This document shows, one piece after another, positions 19,401-28,350 of a stretch of 56,467 nucleotides of DNA (positions are counted from its first letter, which is position 1; every line of letters begins with the position of its first letter). A program made the translations under genes and the position numbers. This DNA comes from Streptomyces misionensis. GTDB taxonomy: Bacteria > Actinomycetota > Actinomycetes > Streptomycetales > Streptomycetaceae. The notes under the pieces are model-generated. The model saw only the letters and a program-made list of their open reading frames with translations, ran no database searches and was not told the origin of the DNA. The stretch lies in contig NZ_VOGW01000049.1 of the NCBI RefSeq assembly GCF_007896895.1, forward strand, positions 7,252 to 63,718, in the 5' to 3' direction.

Positions 19401-22400
19401 GCTCGGCCGGACCCTGCCCGCGTACATGGTGCCCGCCCACGTCGTGGCGATCGACTCCATACCGCTGACGACGAACGGCAAGGTGGACCGGGCCGCCCTG
19501 CCCGCCCCCGGCGCGGACCACGCGGGGGAAGGCGGCGTCGCGCCGCGCACCCCCGCCGAGGAGCGGATCGCCGCGGTGTGGCGGGACGTCCTCGGCCTGC
19601 CCCGGATCGGCGTGCGGGACAACTTCTTCGACCTGGGCGGCGACTCGATCCGAGCCGTGGAACTCGTCGGGGAGCTGCGCGCCGCCGGGGTCGACGTCGC
19701 CGTCCGCGATGTGTTCGCGGAACGCACCGTGGCCGGTCTGGCCGCACTGGCCGCCGGCCGGACGGCCGCCGGGACGGAACCCGCGGTCCGGCCGTTCGAG
19801 CTGGTCCCCGCCGAGGACAGGCCGCGGCTCCCGGCCGGGCTGAGCGACGCCTACCCGATGTCGCAGACACAGACCGGCATGGCCGTCGACCTCCTCACGG
19901 GCGAGGGCCGCAGCAACTACCAGAACGTCGCCTCCGGGCGCATCCGCGACGCACGGCCCTTCGACGCGGCCGCGCTGCGCGAGGCGGCCCGGTACCTCGC
20001 GGACCGGCACGACGTGCTGCGCACCTCCTTCGACCTGGACAGCTACTCCGTGCCCCTGCAACTGGTGCACGAGGACGCCGACATACCCGTCGAGGTGCAC
20101 GCGCTGCCCGGTCTCGGCCCGGACGAGGTACGGGCGCGGCTCGCGGAGTTCCACGAGCGGGAGCGGACCGACCTCCTCGACCTCTCCCGCGCCCCGCTGC
20201 TGCGGATCGCCGCGCACCGCACGGACGGGGGCTGGTGGCTGTCCGTCACCGAGTTCCACGGGATCGTGGAGGGCTGGAGCTACCACTCGCTGCTGCGCGA
20301 ACTGACCGAGCTGTACTTCGCGTTCCGCGACGGCCAGGGCCCCGCGTCCCGGCCGCAGGCCCCGGTCCGCTACGCCGACGCGATCGCCGGCGAGCTGCGC
20401 GCCCTGGCCTCGGACGAGGACCGCGCCTACTGGACGGGCGTGGTCACGGACCGTCCCCCGTTCTCGCTGCCCGCCGGATGGGGCGACGGCGAGGGCCCGT
20501 ACGAGGACTTCTGGGAGTCGGTGCCCTTCGCCGACCTGGAGGACGGGCTGCGCGCGCTGGCCTCCGCCGCCGGCGTCTCGTTCAAGAGCGTGCTGGTCGC
20601 CGCGCACGGCAAGGTGCTGAGCGCGCTCACCGACCAGCCGGAGTTCACCAGCGGCGTGGTCACCCACATCCGGCCCGAGACGGCCGGGGCCGACCGTGTC
20701 TACGGCATGCACCTCAACACCGTGCCCCTCGCCTTCGACCGCCGCGCCCGCACCTGGCGGGAACTGGTGCGGTCGGTCTTCGACCGCGAGGTGGAGATGT
20801 GGCCGCACCGGCGCTTCCCCATGCCGGAGATCCAGCGGCTCGCGGGCGGCGGACGGGTCGTCGACGTGCTGATCAACCACGTCGACTTCGACCGGCTCGA
20901 CAACGCGGCCTTCGACCGGGACAGCATCATCGCGCCCGGCACCACGGAGTTCCAGCTGGCGGTGACCACCCTCAACAAGAACATCGGGCTGAAGACCAGC
21001 ACCCGGGTGCTGAGCCGGGTGAACGCGGCCCGGGTGGCGGGGATGTACCGGTCCGTGCTGGAGGCGATGGCGGCCGACCCCGACGGCGACGCGCGCGGCA
21101 TCCGGCTGCCCGCCGGCGACCTGCGGGTGATCGAGGAACTGCGGCGGCCCGCCGGCGCGTACACCGGTCCCCTGCTCCCCCGGCTGATCGCCGAACAGGC
21201 GGCCCGCACCCCGCACGCGCCCGCCGTGTCCGCCGGGGAACGCACCCTGACCTACGCCGAACTCGACGCCCGCGCCGACCAGGTGGCCCACCGGCTGCGC
21301 GCCCGCGGCGCCGGACCCGAGACCGTGGTCGGGGTACGGCTGGACCGCGGCACGGACCTGATCTGCTGCCTGCTCGGCATCTGGCGGACCGGCGCGGCCT
21401 ATCTGCCGCTCGACCCGGACCAGCCCGCCGCACGGGCCCTCGGGACACTCGCCGACGCCGGTGCCCGGCTGGTCCTCACCCAGGAGAAGTCCGCCGCCGA
21501 GCTGGACCACCCGGGTGTACTCGCGGTCGACACGGACCTGTTCGCCGACGCCCCCGCCGCACCCGCCGGGTTCCCGGAGCCGCCCGCCGACCCGGACCGG
21601 CTCGCGTACGTCGTCTACACCTCGGGCTCCACCGGCCGTCCCAAGGGCGTGCAGGTCACCCACGGGGCCCTGGCCGGGCACATCGCCTGGGCGGCCGACC
21701 GGCCGGCGGGCGGCGCCGGGGGCGGAGGCGGCTCCGCGCTGTTCTCCTCGTACGCCTTCGACCTCGTCGTCCCCAGCGTCTGGGCGCCGCTGACGGTCGG
21801 GCAGCGGCTCTGGCTGCTGGAGCCGGACGCCGATCTGTCCGAGCTGGGCGCCCGGCTGTCGGCGGCCGGCCCCTTCAGCTTCCTCAAGCTGACCCCCGGC
21901 CACCTGGAGGTGCTGAGCCGGCAGCTGGACGCGGAGCGGGCCGCCGCCCTGGCCCGGACGGTGCTGGTCGCCGGCGAGGCGTTCCCGGGACCGCTGGCCG
22001 ACCACTGGCGCGCCCTGCTCGGACCGGGCCGGCTGATCAACGAGTACGGCCCCACCGAGGCCACCGTCGGCACCTGTGTGTACGGCGTCGACGGCGCGCA
22101 GGGCGAGGAGACCGTGCCGATCGGCCGGCCGCTGCCCGGGATGAGCATGCAGGTCCTGGACGCGGACCGGTGCCCGGTACCGGTCGGTGTCGTCGGCGAA
22201 CTCCACATCGGCGGCGCCGGCGTGGCCCGCGGGTATCTGGGCCGCCCCGCGCTGACCGCCGAACGGTTCCTGCCCGACCCCTGCGGCCCGCCCGGGGCCC
22301 GGATGTACCGCTCCGGTGACCTGGCCCGGATACGGCCCGACGGCAACGTCGCCTTCGTGGGCCGCGTCGACGACCAGGTGAAGGTGCGCGGGCACCGCGT

Positions 22401-25400
22401 CGAGCCGGGAGAGGTGGCGGCGGCCCTGAGCGCCCGGCCCGGTGTGCGGGAGGCGGTGGTGGTGGCCGCCGGGGGACAGCTGGTCGGTTACGTGGTGCCG
22501 GACCCCGAGGGGGTGCTGCCGCCGGCCGCGGAGCTGCGCGAGGCGCTCGGGCGGTCCCTGCCCGCGTACATGGTCCCGTCGTTCTTCGTGGAGCTGGCGT
22601 CGCTGCCCCTGACGGCGAACGGCAAGGTGGACCGGGCCGCCCTGCCCGCGCCAAACCCGCAGTCCCTCGCCCGCGAGCGGTACGTGGCCCCCCGTACGGC
22701 CGTCGAACGGCGGCTCGCCGAGGTGTGGGCGAAGACCCTGGGGCTGTCCCGGGTGGGCGTGCGGGACGGCTTCTTCGAGCTGGGCGGGGACTCGATCCGG
22801 GCGGTCGCCCTGGTCGGCGCGGCACGGGCGGCCGGGTTCGACGTGACGGTACGGGACGTGTTCGCCGTGCGCACCGTTGCGGCCCTGGCCGAACTGGCCG
22901 CGTCCCGGCCCGCGGCGACGACCCGGGCCGTCGCGCCGTTCGAGCTGATCGACGAAGCGGACCGGGCGAAGCTGCCGGCGGACGTGACCGACGCCTACCC
23001 GATGGCGCAGACGCAGCTCGGCATGGTCGCCGAGATGCTGGCCGACCGGGAGTTGCACCGCTACCACGGGGTGGCCTCGTTCCGCATCCGCGACGAGCAG
23101 CCGTTTTGTGCGGACGCGCTGACCGCGGCGGTCCGCGCCGCCGTCGAACGGCACGAGGTGCTGCGTACCTCCTTCGACCTCGGCGGCTACTCCGCGCCGA
23201 TGCAGTTGGTGCACGCCGAGGCGACCGTCCCCGTCGAGGTCGGCGATCTGCGCGGGCTCCCGCCCGAACGGCTCCGCGAGGCGCTGCGGGAGTTCCAGGC
23301 CCGCGAACGGGCCGACGTCCTCGACGTGTCGAGGGCCCCGATGCTGCGGATCAGGGCGCACCTCGCCGACGACGGCTGGTGGCTGACGATGGTCCGATGC
23401 CACGCCATCACCGAGGGCTGGAGCAACTACAACCTGCTGATGGAACTGCTCGACGGCTACCGCGCCGCACGCGACGGCACCGAGCCGGAGCGGGCCGATC
23501 CTCCGCAGGTCCGCTACGCCGACTTCGTCGCCGGGGAACTGCGCGCCCTGGCCTCCGACGAGGACCGCGCCTACTGGACGGACGTCGTCGAACGGCACCC
23601 CCGGTTCACCCTGCCCGAGGACTGGGGCGATCCAGCGGCGCCGGGCGAGCGGTACGTGCTGCGGGTGCCGGTGCACGACCTGGAGGACGGGCTGCGGGCC
23701 TTCGCGGCCCGCGCCGAGGTCTCCCTCAAGAACGTGCTGCTGTCCGCCCACCTGACGGTGATGAGCGGCCTGAGCGCGGAGAACTCCCTGTTCACCGGGC
23801 TGGTGTGCGACGCGCGTCCGGAGGCGGCCGGCGCCGACCGGGTGCACGGCATGTACCTCAACACCCTGCCCTTCGTCTTCGAGCAGGGGCGGCGCACCTG
23901 GCGGGAGCTGGTGCGCACGGTCCACGACCGCGAGGTGGAGCTGTGGCCGCACCGGCACTTCCCGATGCCCGAGATCCAGCGCATCGCGGGCGGCGGACGG
24001 CTCGTCGACGTCTCCTTCAACTACCTGGACTTCCACCAGGTCGACACCGAACGCGTGGACGTCGCCTCGGCGTTGGCCGACGGCAACACCGAGTTCGCGC
24101 TCGCCGTGACCACCCTCGCCGGCCACATCGGGCTGAGCAGCCGCACCTCGGTGCTCGGCCGGGCGCACGCGGAGCGGCTGGGCGGGCTGTACCGGGCCGT
24201 GCTGGAGGCCATGGTGGCGGACCCGGAGGGGGACGCCGACGCGCGGCTGCTGCCGGACGGCGACCACGAGGTGCTGACCGGGCTGGACCGCACGGCCGCG
24301 GTGCGGGAGGCCGACCGGCCGGACCTGCTGCCGGCGCTGTTCGCCCGGCAGGCGCGCCGCACGCCGCAGGCGGTCGCCGTCCTCGACGGCGCCGACCGCA
24401 TGAGCTACGCCGAGCTGGACGCCCGCTCCGATCAGGTGGCGCACCGGCTGCGCGAGCTGGGGGCGGGCCCCGAGTCGGTGGTCGGCGTGGTGCTGGAGCG
24501 GGGTGCCGAACTGGTGGCCTGTCTGCTCGGCGTCTGGAAGGCGGGCGCGGCCTATCTGCCCGTCGACCCGGACCAGCCCGTCGAGCGCGTCCGCCGGCTG
24601 CTGGACGACGCGGGCGTCCCGATCACGCTCACCCGCCGGGACACCGCCCCGGGCCTGGACCGCCCCGGCACCCTGCGGACCGACGAGCACCCCTTCGACG
24701 ACGCCCCGGCCACTCCCCTGCCCGTGGTCGCGGAACCCGCCGGCCCGGCCTGCGTCATCCACACGTCGGGATCGACGGGCCGGCCCAAGGGGGTGCAGAT
24801 CACCCACGGCGGCCTCGCCGCCCGGGTCGCCTGGACCGTGCGGCAGCACCGCCTGGGGGCGGGCGACCGGGTGTTGCAGAAGACCTCGATCGGCTTCGAC
24901 GCGGCGGGCTGGGAGCTGTTCGCCCCGCTGGTCTGCGGCGGCACGGTGGTCTGCGCCCCGCCCGGCGCCGAGCGCGATCCGGGCGCCGTGCTGCGGGCGG
25001 TCGCCGAGCACCGGGTGACGGTGTTGCAGGCGGTGCCGTCCGTGTGGCGGCTGCTCGTGGACACCCCGGGCTGGGAGCGGTGCACCTCCCTCCGGCTGCT
25101 GTTCTCGGCGGGCGAACCGCTGGACGGCGACCTCGCCCGACGTCTGCTGTCCCGGCCGGGCCCCGAGCTGTGGAACACCTACGGGCCCACCGAGTGCACC
25201 ATCGACGTCACCGCCCACCCCGTGCCGCCGGACGCGGCCGGCCCGGTGCCGATCGGCCGCCCGCTGCCCGGCACCGTGCTGCGGGTGCTGGACGCGCGGA
25301 TGCGGCCGGTGCCGGTCGGGGTCACCGGCGAGCTGTACGCCGGCGGCAGCGGGGTGGCCCGCGGCTACCTCGGCCGCCCGGGCCTGACGGCCGAACGGTT

Positions 25401-27276
25401 CCTGCCGGACCCGGCGGGCCCCGCCGGTGCGCGGCTGTACCGCACGGGTGACCTGGCCCGCGTCCGTCCCGACGGGACCGTCGAGTTCCGGGGCCGCGCC
25501 GACGACCAGGTGAAGGTGAACGGCGTCCGCGTCGAACCCGCCGAGGTCACCGCCTGCCTCCTCGCCCGGCCGGACGTCCGGGCCGCCGCCGTCGTGCCCC
25601 GGCGGACCGACGACGGCGGGAAGCGGCTGGTCGGTTACGTCGTACCGGCCGGCCCCGACCCGCTCGATGCGGGGGAGGTGCGCCGCCGGCTCGCGGCCGA
25701 ACTGCCCGCCGCCATGGTCCCGGCCGCCGTCGTCGTGCTGGACCGGCTGCCGCTGACCGCGAGCGGCAAGCTCGACCGGCGTGCCCTGCCCGACCCCGAG
25801 CCCGGCGCGAGCCGGGAGTTCGTGGCGCCGGGCACCCCGACCGAACGGGCGCTCGCGGAGATCTACGGGAGCGTCCTCGGGCTGGACCGGGTCGGCGCCC
25901 ACGACCACTTCTTCGACTACGGCGCGGACTCACTGCTGATCATCAAGGTGATCGCCGCGGCACGACGGCGGGCGCTCCCGCTGACCCTGCGCATGCTCTA
26001 CGAGTACGACACCCTCGCGGCCCTCGCGGCGGCACTCGGACCGGCGGCGGACGCGACAGACACGACGGTCCGGACGGACCGGACGGAAGGACGGGACATG
26101 CCAGTCGAGGAGACACGGCGCATGCGGGGCGTGCGGGAGGTCCGGGTGGCGGCGGAGGAGATGCTGGAGGCGATGCGGCGGGCCCGGGTGCCCGGCGTCG
26201 CCCTCGCCCTCCTGGAGGACGGGGAGATCGTCTCCGCCGAGGGCTACGGGGTGACCGCCGCCGACCGGCCCGAGCCGGTCACCGCCCGCACGCCCTTCCA
26301 GGTGGCCTCGGTCAGCAAGCACGTCACCGTGCTGGCGGTCCTGCAACTGGTCTCCGAGGGCCTGCTCAACCTGGACACCGACATCAACCGCATGCTCACC
26401 TCCTGGCAGGTTCCGGACAGTTCGGGCATCACACTGCGCGAGCTGCTGAGCCACCAGGCGGGCCTCAGCCATGTCCGCCCGACCAACTTCCTGCCCACCG
26501 AGACGATGCCGAGCGTGCTCGACGTGCTGACCGGGCGGCCGCCGGCCGGCAACGAGCCGGTGCGCGCGGAACACCCGGCCGGTGCCCGGTTCCGCAAGAC
26601 CAACATCAACTACTCGGTGCTCCAGACCCTGCTGGAGGATGTGACGGGCGAGCCGTTCGAGGCGCTGATGCGGCGCCTCGTACTCGACCCGCTGAAGATG
26701 ACGGACAGCAGCTTCGACCAGTCCTACCCGCACCGTTGCGCTGTTCCGGTCGCCATCGGGCACGACCCGCAGGGCGCCCCGATCGCCGGGCGCTGGCGCG
26801 TCCGCAACGAGGTGGCGGCGGGCGGGCTGTGGGCCAGCGCCGTCGACCTGGCCAAGGTGGCGCGGGAGATCCGGCGGGCCCACCGCGGAGAGCCGGGCAC
26901 ACTGATCACCCGGCCGCTGGCGCAGCAGATGCTCACCGTCTGGCATCCGGGCAGCTTCTACGGCCTGGGCACGGTGCTGGACGACACGGGCGGCGACGTG
27001 GAGTTCGGGCACGGCGGCCGCACCGTCGGTTTCCGCGTCGCCACCTTCACCCAGCTGGGCAGCGGCGAGGGCCTGATCGTGCTCGCCAACGGAGAGTCGG
27101 GCCGGCGCATCCAGGCCTTCGTCGCCGATGCCGTGCGCCGGGCCGACGGCCGGGTCCTCGCCGGCCGGATGAGCGGCCAGTGGCTGTCCGCGCCCGACGT
27201 CCCCGTGGAGGCCCCCGAAGGCGTCCCGGCGGACCTCCCGGTGCGTGGCTCCGACCGGGGTGCCGCGGATGAATGA
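16495..27276 (+). CDS. Non-ribosomal peptide synthetase, C-A-T-C-A-T-C-A-T with C-terminal beta-lactamase-fold domain
   Basis: The 3593-residue synthetase starts at the ATG at 16495 (GGAG 11 nt ahead); the open frame extends upstream without a better start. Order: C1 (HHIACDA, His176/His177), A3 (pocket about DVFSVAMVHK), T Ser1051, C2 (F-H1255-GIV-E1259-G), A4 (DLPKVAEVGK, Asn-like), T Ser2100, C3 (C-H2303-AIT-E2307-G), A5 (DAWQFATIDK), T Ser3146 (YGADS), then a serine-hydrolase domain from about 3210. In that domain SxxK is S3272-VS-K3275, the usual YxN is K3368-T-N3370, and HGG is at 3506-3508. C2 and C3 keep only the second His and have Glu for Asp. The terminal domain is in the place of a thioesterase and may release the peptide as PBP-type thioesterases do. 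No epimerase is present. Confidence 0.93.
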   Translation: MTGTEAGAAGRDALRAEFLRRRLAGEASGRRTVIARADRGRPLPLSSGQRQMWFLNRLEPQSPEYLVPLALRLRGALDRGALDRAWNRLIARHEILRTRYAMDGGEPVQLVDAAPDDAVPAVHDLSALPVTEREAEVRRRLARESGRPIDLEHEWPVRGLLLRCADDDHVLLVVVHHIACDAWSTQLLADELATGYRGFAAGGDGEAAAEADRTALQYADYAAWEHARSASPALRRRLDHWRERLSGLAPLDLPSDRRRPAVRGHDGDAVTARLPAGPARAVRALADDHSTTPFAVLLTAYQALLSRYTGATDIPVGTVVSGRGRPELQRMIGYGINSLVLRTRWDGDPAFATLLDSVRATVLDAFDHQSVPFPLLVAELEPERDRSRTPLFQTLFTLREPTVTDDRLPGLRVEHLAPARPRARFDLALVAEADLDGYALRLEYATELYDRTTAQRFLDHFVRLVTGAVAAPDTPVSALELLDAAERAELTAVPRPPAGDLRTVPELFAAQAARTPGAVAVVAGGQRLTYGELDARANRLAHHLAALGVGPESRVGICLERGAELLPTLLGVLKAGGAYVALDPALPDDRIAFMLRDAGVTTVVTDRAHTGRLAGPRPARLVVLDAPDERRSIAARPRTAPAADAGPDGLVYVIYTSGSTGRPKGVAVTHRNVVRLLATARPRLGFGAGDVWSMCHSHAFDVSVFEMWGALLHGGTLVVVPAEVTRSPDDLIALLAAERVTVLSQTPSAFRGLVAAAAADDPRLTGLALRTVVFAGERLDVPELAPWVSRMGLDAPRLVNMYGITETTVHATAHRVTGADLDPRAGNPVGRPLADLALHLLDAHGRPVPAGARGEIHVGGPGVARGYLGRPALTAERFVPDPFGPPGARLYRSGDLARRRADGTLEFLGRADDQVKVRGYRIEPGEVSAALTAVDGVREAVVLVRDGRLVAYVVPEGAAPPGGGELRGLLGRTLPAYMVPAHVVAIDSIPLTTNGKVDRAALPAPGADHAGEGGVAPRTPAEERIAAVWRDVLGLPRIGVRDNFFDLGGDSIRAVELVGELRAAGVDVAVRDVFAERTVAGLAALAAGRTAAGTEPAVRPFELVPAEDRPRLPAGLSDAYPMSQTQTGMAVDLLTGEGRSNYQNVASGRIRDARPFDAAALREAARYLADRHDVLRTSFDLDSYSVPLQLVHEDADIPVEVHALPGLGPDEVRARLAEFHERERTDLLDLSRAPLLRIAAHRTDGGWWLSVTEFHGIVEGWSYHSLLRELTELYFAFRDGQGPASRPQAPVRYADAIAGELRALASDEDRAYWTGVVTDRPPFSLPAGWGDGEGPYEDFWESVPFADLEDGLRALASAAGVSFKSVLVAAHGKVLSALTDQPEFTSGVVTHIRPETAGADRVYGMHLNTVPLAFDRRARTWRELVRSVFDREVEMWPHRRFPMPEIQRLAGGGRVVDVLINHVDFDRLDNAAFDRDSIIAPGTTEFQLAVTTLNKNIGLKTSTRVLSRVNAARVAGMYRSVLEAMAADPDGDARGIRLPAGDLRVIEELRRPAGAYTGPLLPRLIAEQAARTPHAPAVSAGERTLTYAELDARADQVAHRLRARGAGPETVVGVRLDRGTDLICCLLGIWRTGAAYLPLDPDQPAARALGTLADAGARLVLTQEKSAAELDHPGVLAVDTDLFADAPAAPAGFPEPPADPDRLAYVVYTSGSTGRPKGVQVTHGALAGHIAWAADRPAGGAGGGGGSALFSSYAFDLVVPSVWAPLTVGQRLWLLEPDADLSELGARLSAAGPFSFLKLTPGHLEVLSRQLDAERAAALARTVLVAGEAFPGPLADHWRALLGPGRLINEYGPTEATVGTCVYGVDGAQGEETVPIGRPLPGMSMQVLDADRCPVPVGVVGELHIGGAGVARGYLGRPALTAERFLPDPCGPPGARMYRSGDLARIRPDGNVAFVGRVDDQVKVRGHRVEPGEVAAALSARPGVREAVVVAAGGQLVGYVVPDPEGVLPPAAELREALGRSLPAYMVPSFFVELASLPLTANGKVDRAALPAPNPQSLARERYVAPRTAVERRLAEVWAKTLGLSRVGVRDGFFELGGDSIRAVALVGAARAAGFDVTVRDVFAVRTVAALAELAASRPAATTRAVAPFELIDEADRAKLPADVTDAYPMAQTQLGMVAEMLADRELHRYHGVASFRIRDEQPFCADALTAAVRAAVERHEVLRTSFDLGGYSAPMQLVHAEATVPVEVGDLRGLPPERLREALREFQARERADVLDVSRAPMLRIRAHLADDGWWLTMVRCHAITEGWSNYNLLMELLDGYRAARDGTEPERADPPQVRYADFVAGELRALASDEDRAYWTDVVERHPRFTLPEDWGDPAAPGERYVLRVPVHDLEDGLRAFAARAEVSLKNVLLSAHLTVMSGLSAENSLFTGLVCDARPEAAGADRVHGMYLNTLPFVFEQGRRTWRELVRTVHDREVELWPHRHFPMPEIQRIAGGGRLVDVSFNYLDFHQVDTERVDVASALADGNTEFALAVTTLAGHIGLSSRTSVLGRAHAERLGGLYRAVLEAMVADPEGDADARLLPDGDHEVLTGLDRTAAVREADRPDLLPALFARQARRTPQAVAVLDGADRMSYAELDARSDQVAHRLRELGAGPESVVGVVLERGAELVACLLGVWKAGAAYLPVDPDQPVERVRRLLDDAGVPITLTRRDTAPGLDRPGTLRTDEHPFDDAPATPLPVVAEPAGPACVIHTSGSTGRPKGVQITHGGLAARVAWTVRQHRLGAGDRVLQKTSIGFDAAGWELFAPLVCGGTVVCAPPGAERDPGAVLRAVAEHRVTVLQAVPSVWRLLVDTPGWERCTSLRLLFSAGEPLDGDLARRLLSRPGPELWNTYGPTECTIDVTAHPVPPDAAGPVPIGRPLPGTVLRVLDARMRPVPVGVTGELYAGGSGVARGYLGRPGLTAERFLPDPAGPAGARLYRTGDLARVRPDGTVEFRGRADDQVKVNGVRVEPAEVTACLLARPDVRAAAVVPRRTDDGGKRLVGYVVPAGPDPLDAGEVRRRLAAELPAAMVPAAVVVLDRLPLTASGKLDRRALPDPEPGASREFVAPGTPTERALAEIYGSVLGLDRVGAHDHFFDYGADSLLIIKVIAAARRRALPLTLRMLYEYDTLAALAAALGPAADATDTTVRTDRTEGRDMPVEETRRMRGVREVRVAAEEMLEAMRRARVPGVALALLEDGEIVSAEGYGVTAADRPEPVTARTPFQVASVSKHVTVLAVLQLVSEGLLNLDTDINRMLTSWQVPDSSGITLRELLSHQAGLSHVRPTNFLPTETMPSVLDVLTGRPPAGNEPVRAEHPAGARFRKTNINYSVLQTLLEDVTGEPFEALMRRLVLDPLKMTDSSFDQSYPHRCAVPVAIGHDPQGAPIAGRWRVRNEVAAGGLWASAVDLAKVAREIRRAHRGEPGTLITRPLAQQMLTVWHPGSFYGLGTVLDDTGGDVEFGHGGRTVGFRVATFTQLGSGEGLIVLANGESGRRIQAFVADAVRRADGRVLAGRMSGQWLSAPDVPVEAPEGVPADLPVRGSDRGAADE

Positions 27277-28345
27277 GCACCTGCTGCGGGCGGTGGGCCG
27301 GCGCCCCGACGCCGACGCGTACGCGGTCCTCGTGCGGCTCACCGGCCCGGACGTGCCGGGTGGCGTCTGGACGGCCGCCGAAGGCGTGGCCGATCCCGGC
27401 ACCGGGGAGCCGGCCGGGCCCCTGCACCGGTTCCGGATCGGCGGAGTCACCAAGGTCTTCGTCACCACGGTGCTGCTCGGCCTGGTGGGCGAGGGCGCGC
27501 TCGACCTGTCCGACCCGGTCGAGCGGCTGCTGCCGGGCCTGCTCCACCCGGACATCACCGTCCGCCAGCTGCTGGACCACACCAGCGGCCTCGCCGACGA
27601 GAGCGACGTCCGCTACAACGACACCGCGTGGTTCCTGAAGCACCGGTACGACACCTTCACCGCGCACGAACGCCTGGCCCTGCCGCGGGCACTGCCGCTC
27701 TCCTTCGCACCGGGCACCCGGCAGCAGCTGACGCGGGCCAACCACGAGGTCGTCGCGCTGGTCATCGAGCGGATCACCGGCCGCGGCCACGCGCAGGAGA
27801 TCGAGGACCGCGTGCTGCGCCCGCTGGGGCTGTCGGCGACCTCGCTGCCGGGCACCGATCCCACGCTGCCGCGCCCGCACCTGCGGGGGTACGACCTGGG
27901 TGTCGACGTCACCGAGCACAACCCCAGCATCCACGGGCCGACCGGTGAGATGATCTCGAACCTGCCCGACCTGGACCGCTTCCTGGTCGCCCTGGTGGGC
28001 GGTGAGCTGCTGCCCGCCGCGCAGACCGAGGAGCTGTTCCGGCTGCCCGGTGTCCCGCACGTGCGGGGGCACGCCGGGTACGCGGCGGCGGGCCTCGACC
28101 GGCTGGTGCTGCCCGACGGGGTCGAGGTCTGGGGCATGGCCGGGGTGGTGCACGGTGCCCTCGCCGGCATGGTCACCACCCGTGACCTGCGGCGCCGACT
28201 CACCTATGCGGTCAGCCCGACCGAGCGGGGCACCGAACGGCTGCCCCCGGTGGGCCAGCGGCTCCTCGCGGCCGCCTTCAGCGAACGGTTCTGGCCGACC
28301 GCCCGGATGATCCCGGGCGCGGTCGCGGCGGACGCGGAGGGCTGA
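27269..28345 (+). CDS. Beta-lactamase/PBP-fold protein with altered active site
   Basis: The 358-residue protein overlaps the NRPS stop by 8 bp. It has the class C/D-Ala carboxypeptidase layout: FRIGGVTK near residue 55-62, LLDHTSGL near 104, FAPGT...TRAN...VIERITG near 150-170, and VVHGALAG near 290. The catalytic Ser of SxxK is Gly59 (codon GGA) while Lys62 remains, and the Tyr of YxN is Arg. As read, it cannot form a serine acyl-enzyme. It may be a non-catalytic partner of the fused hydrolase domain upstream, a binding or immunity protein, or a decayed thioesterase. Coupling to the NRPS argues for a pathway role. Confidence 0.8.
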   Translation: MNEHLLRAVGRRPDADAYAVLVRLTGPDVPGGVWTAAEGVADPGTGEPAGPLHRFRIGGVTKVFVTTVLLGLVGEGALDLSDPVERLLPGLLHPDITVRQLLDHTSGLADESDVRYNDTAWFLKHRYDTFTAHERLALPRALPLSFAPGTRQQLTRANHEVVALVIERITGRGHAQEIEDRVLRPLGLSATSLPGTDPTLPRPHLRGYDLGVDVTEHNPSIHGPTGEMISNLPDLDRFLVALVGGELLPAAQTEELFRLPGVPHVRGHAGYAAAGLDRLVLPDGVEVWGMAGVVHGALAGMVTTRDLRRRLTYAVSPTERGTERLPPVGQRLLAAAFSERFWPTARMIPGAVAADAEG

Positions 28346-28350
28346 GGCGT

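Noticed and set aside
18673..25908. Very long open frame on the minus strand (2411 codons) under the second NRPS, and similar antisense frames at 10063-14010 and 16441-18633
   Set aside because: They mirror the NRPS codon periodicity, which is expected in high-GC genes, and their translations are Arg/Gly/Gln/Val-rich without any domain.
9217..27276. Epimerase or conventional thioesterase domains in the NRPSs
   Set aside because: No E-domain motifs after the T domains and no GxSxG thioesterase. All HHxxxDG-like sites are followed by A domains and so are condensation domains.
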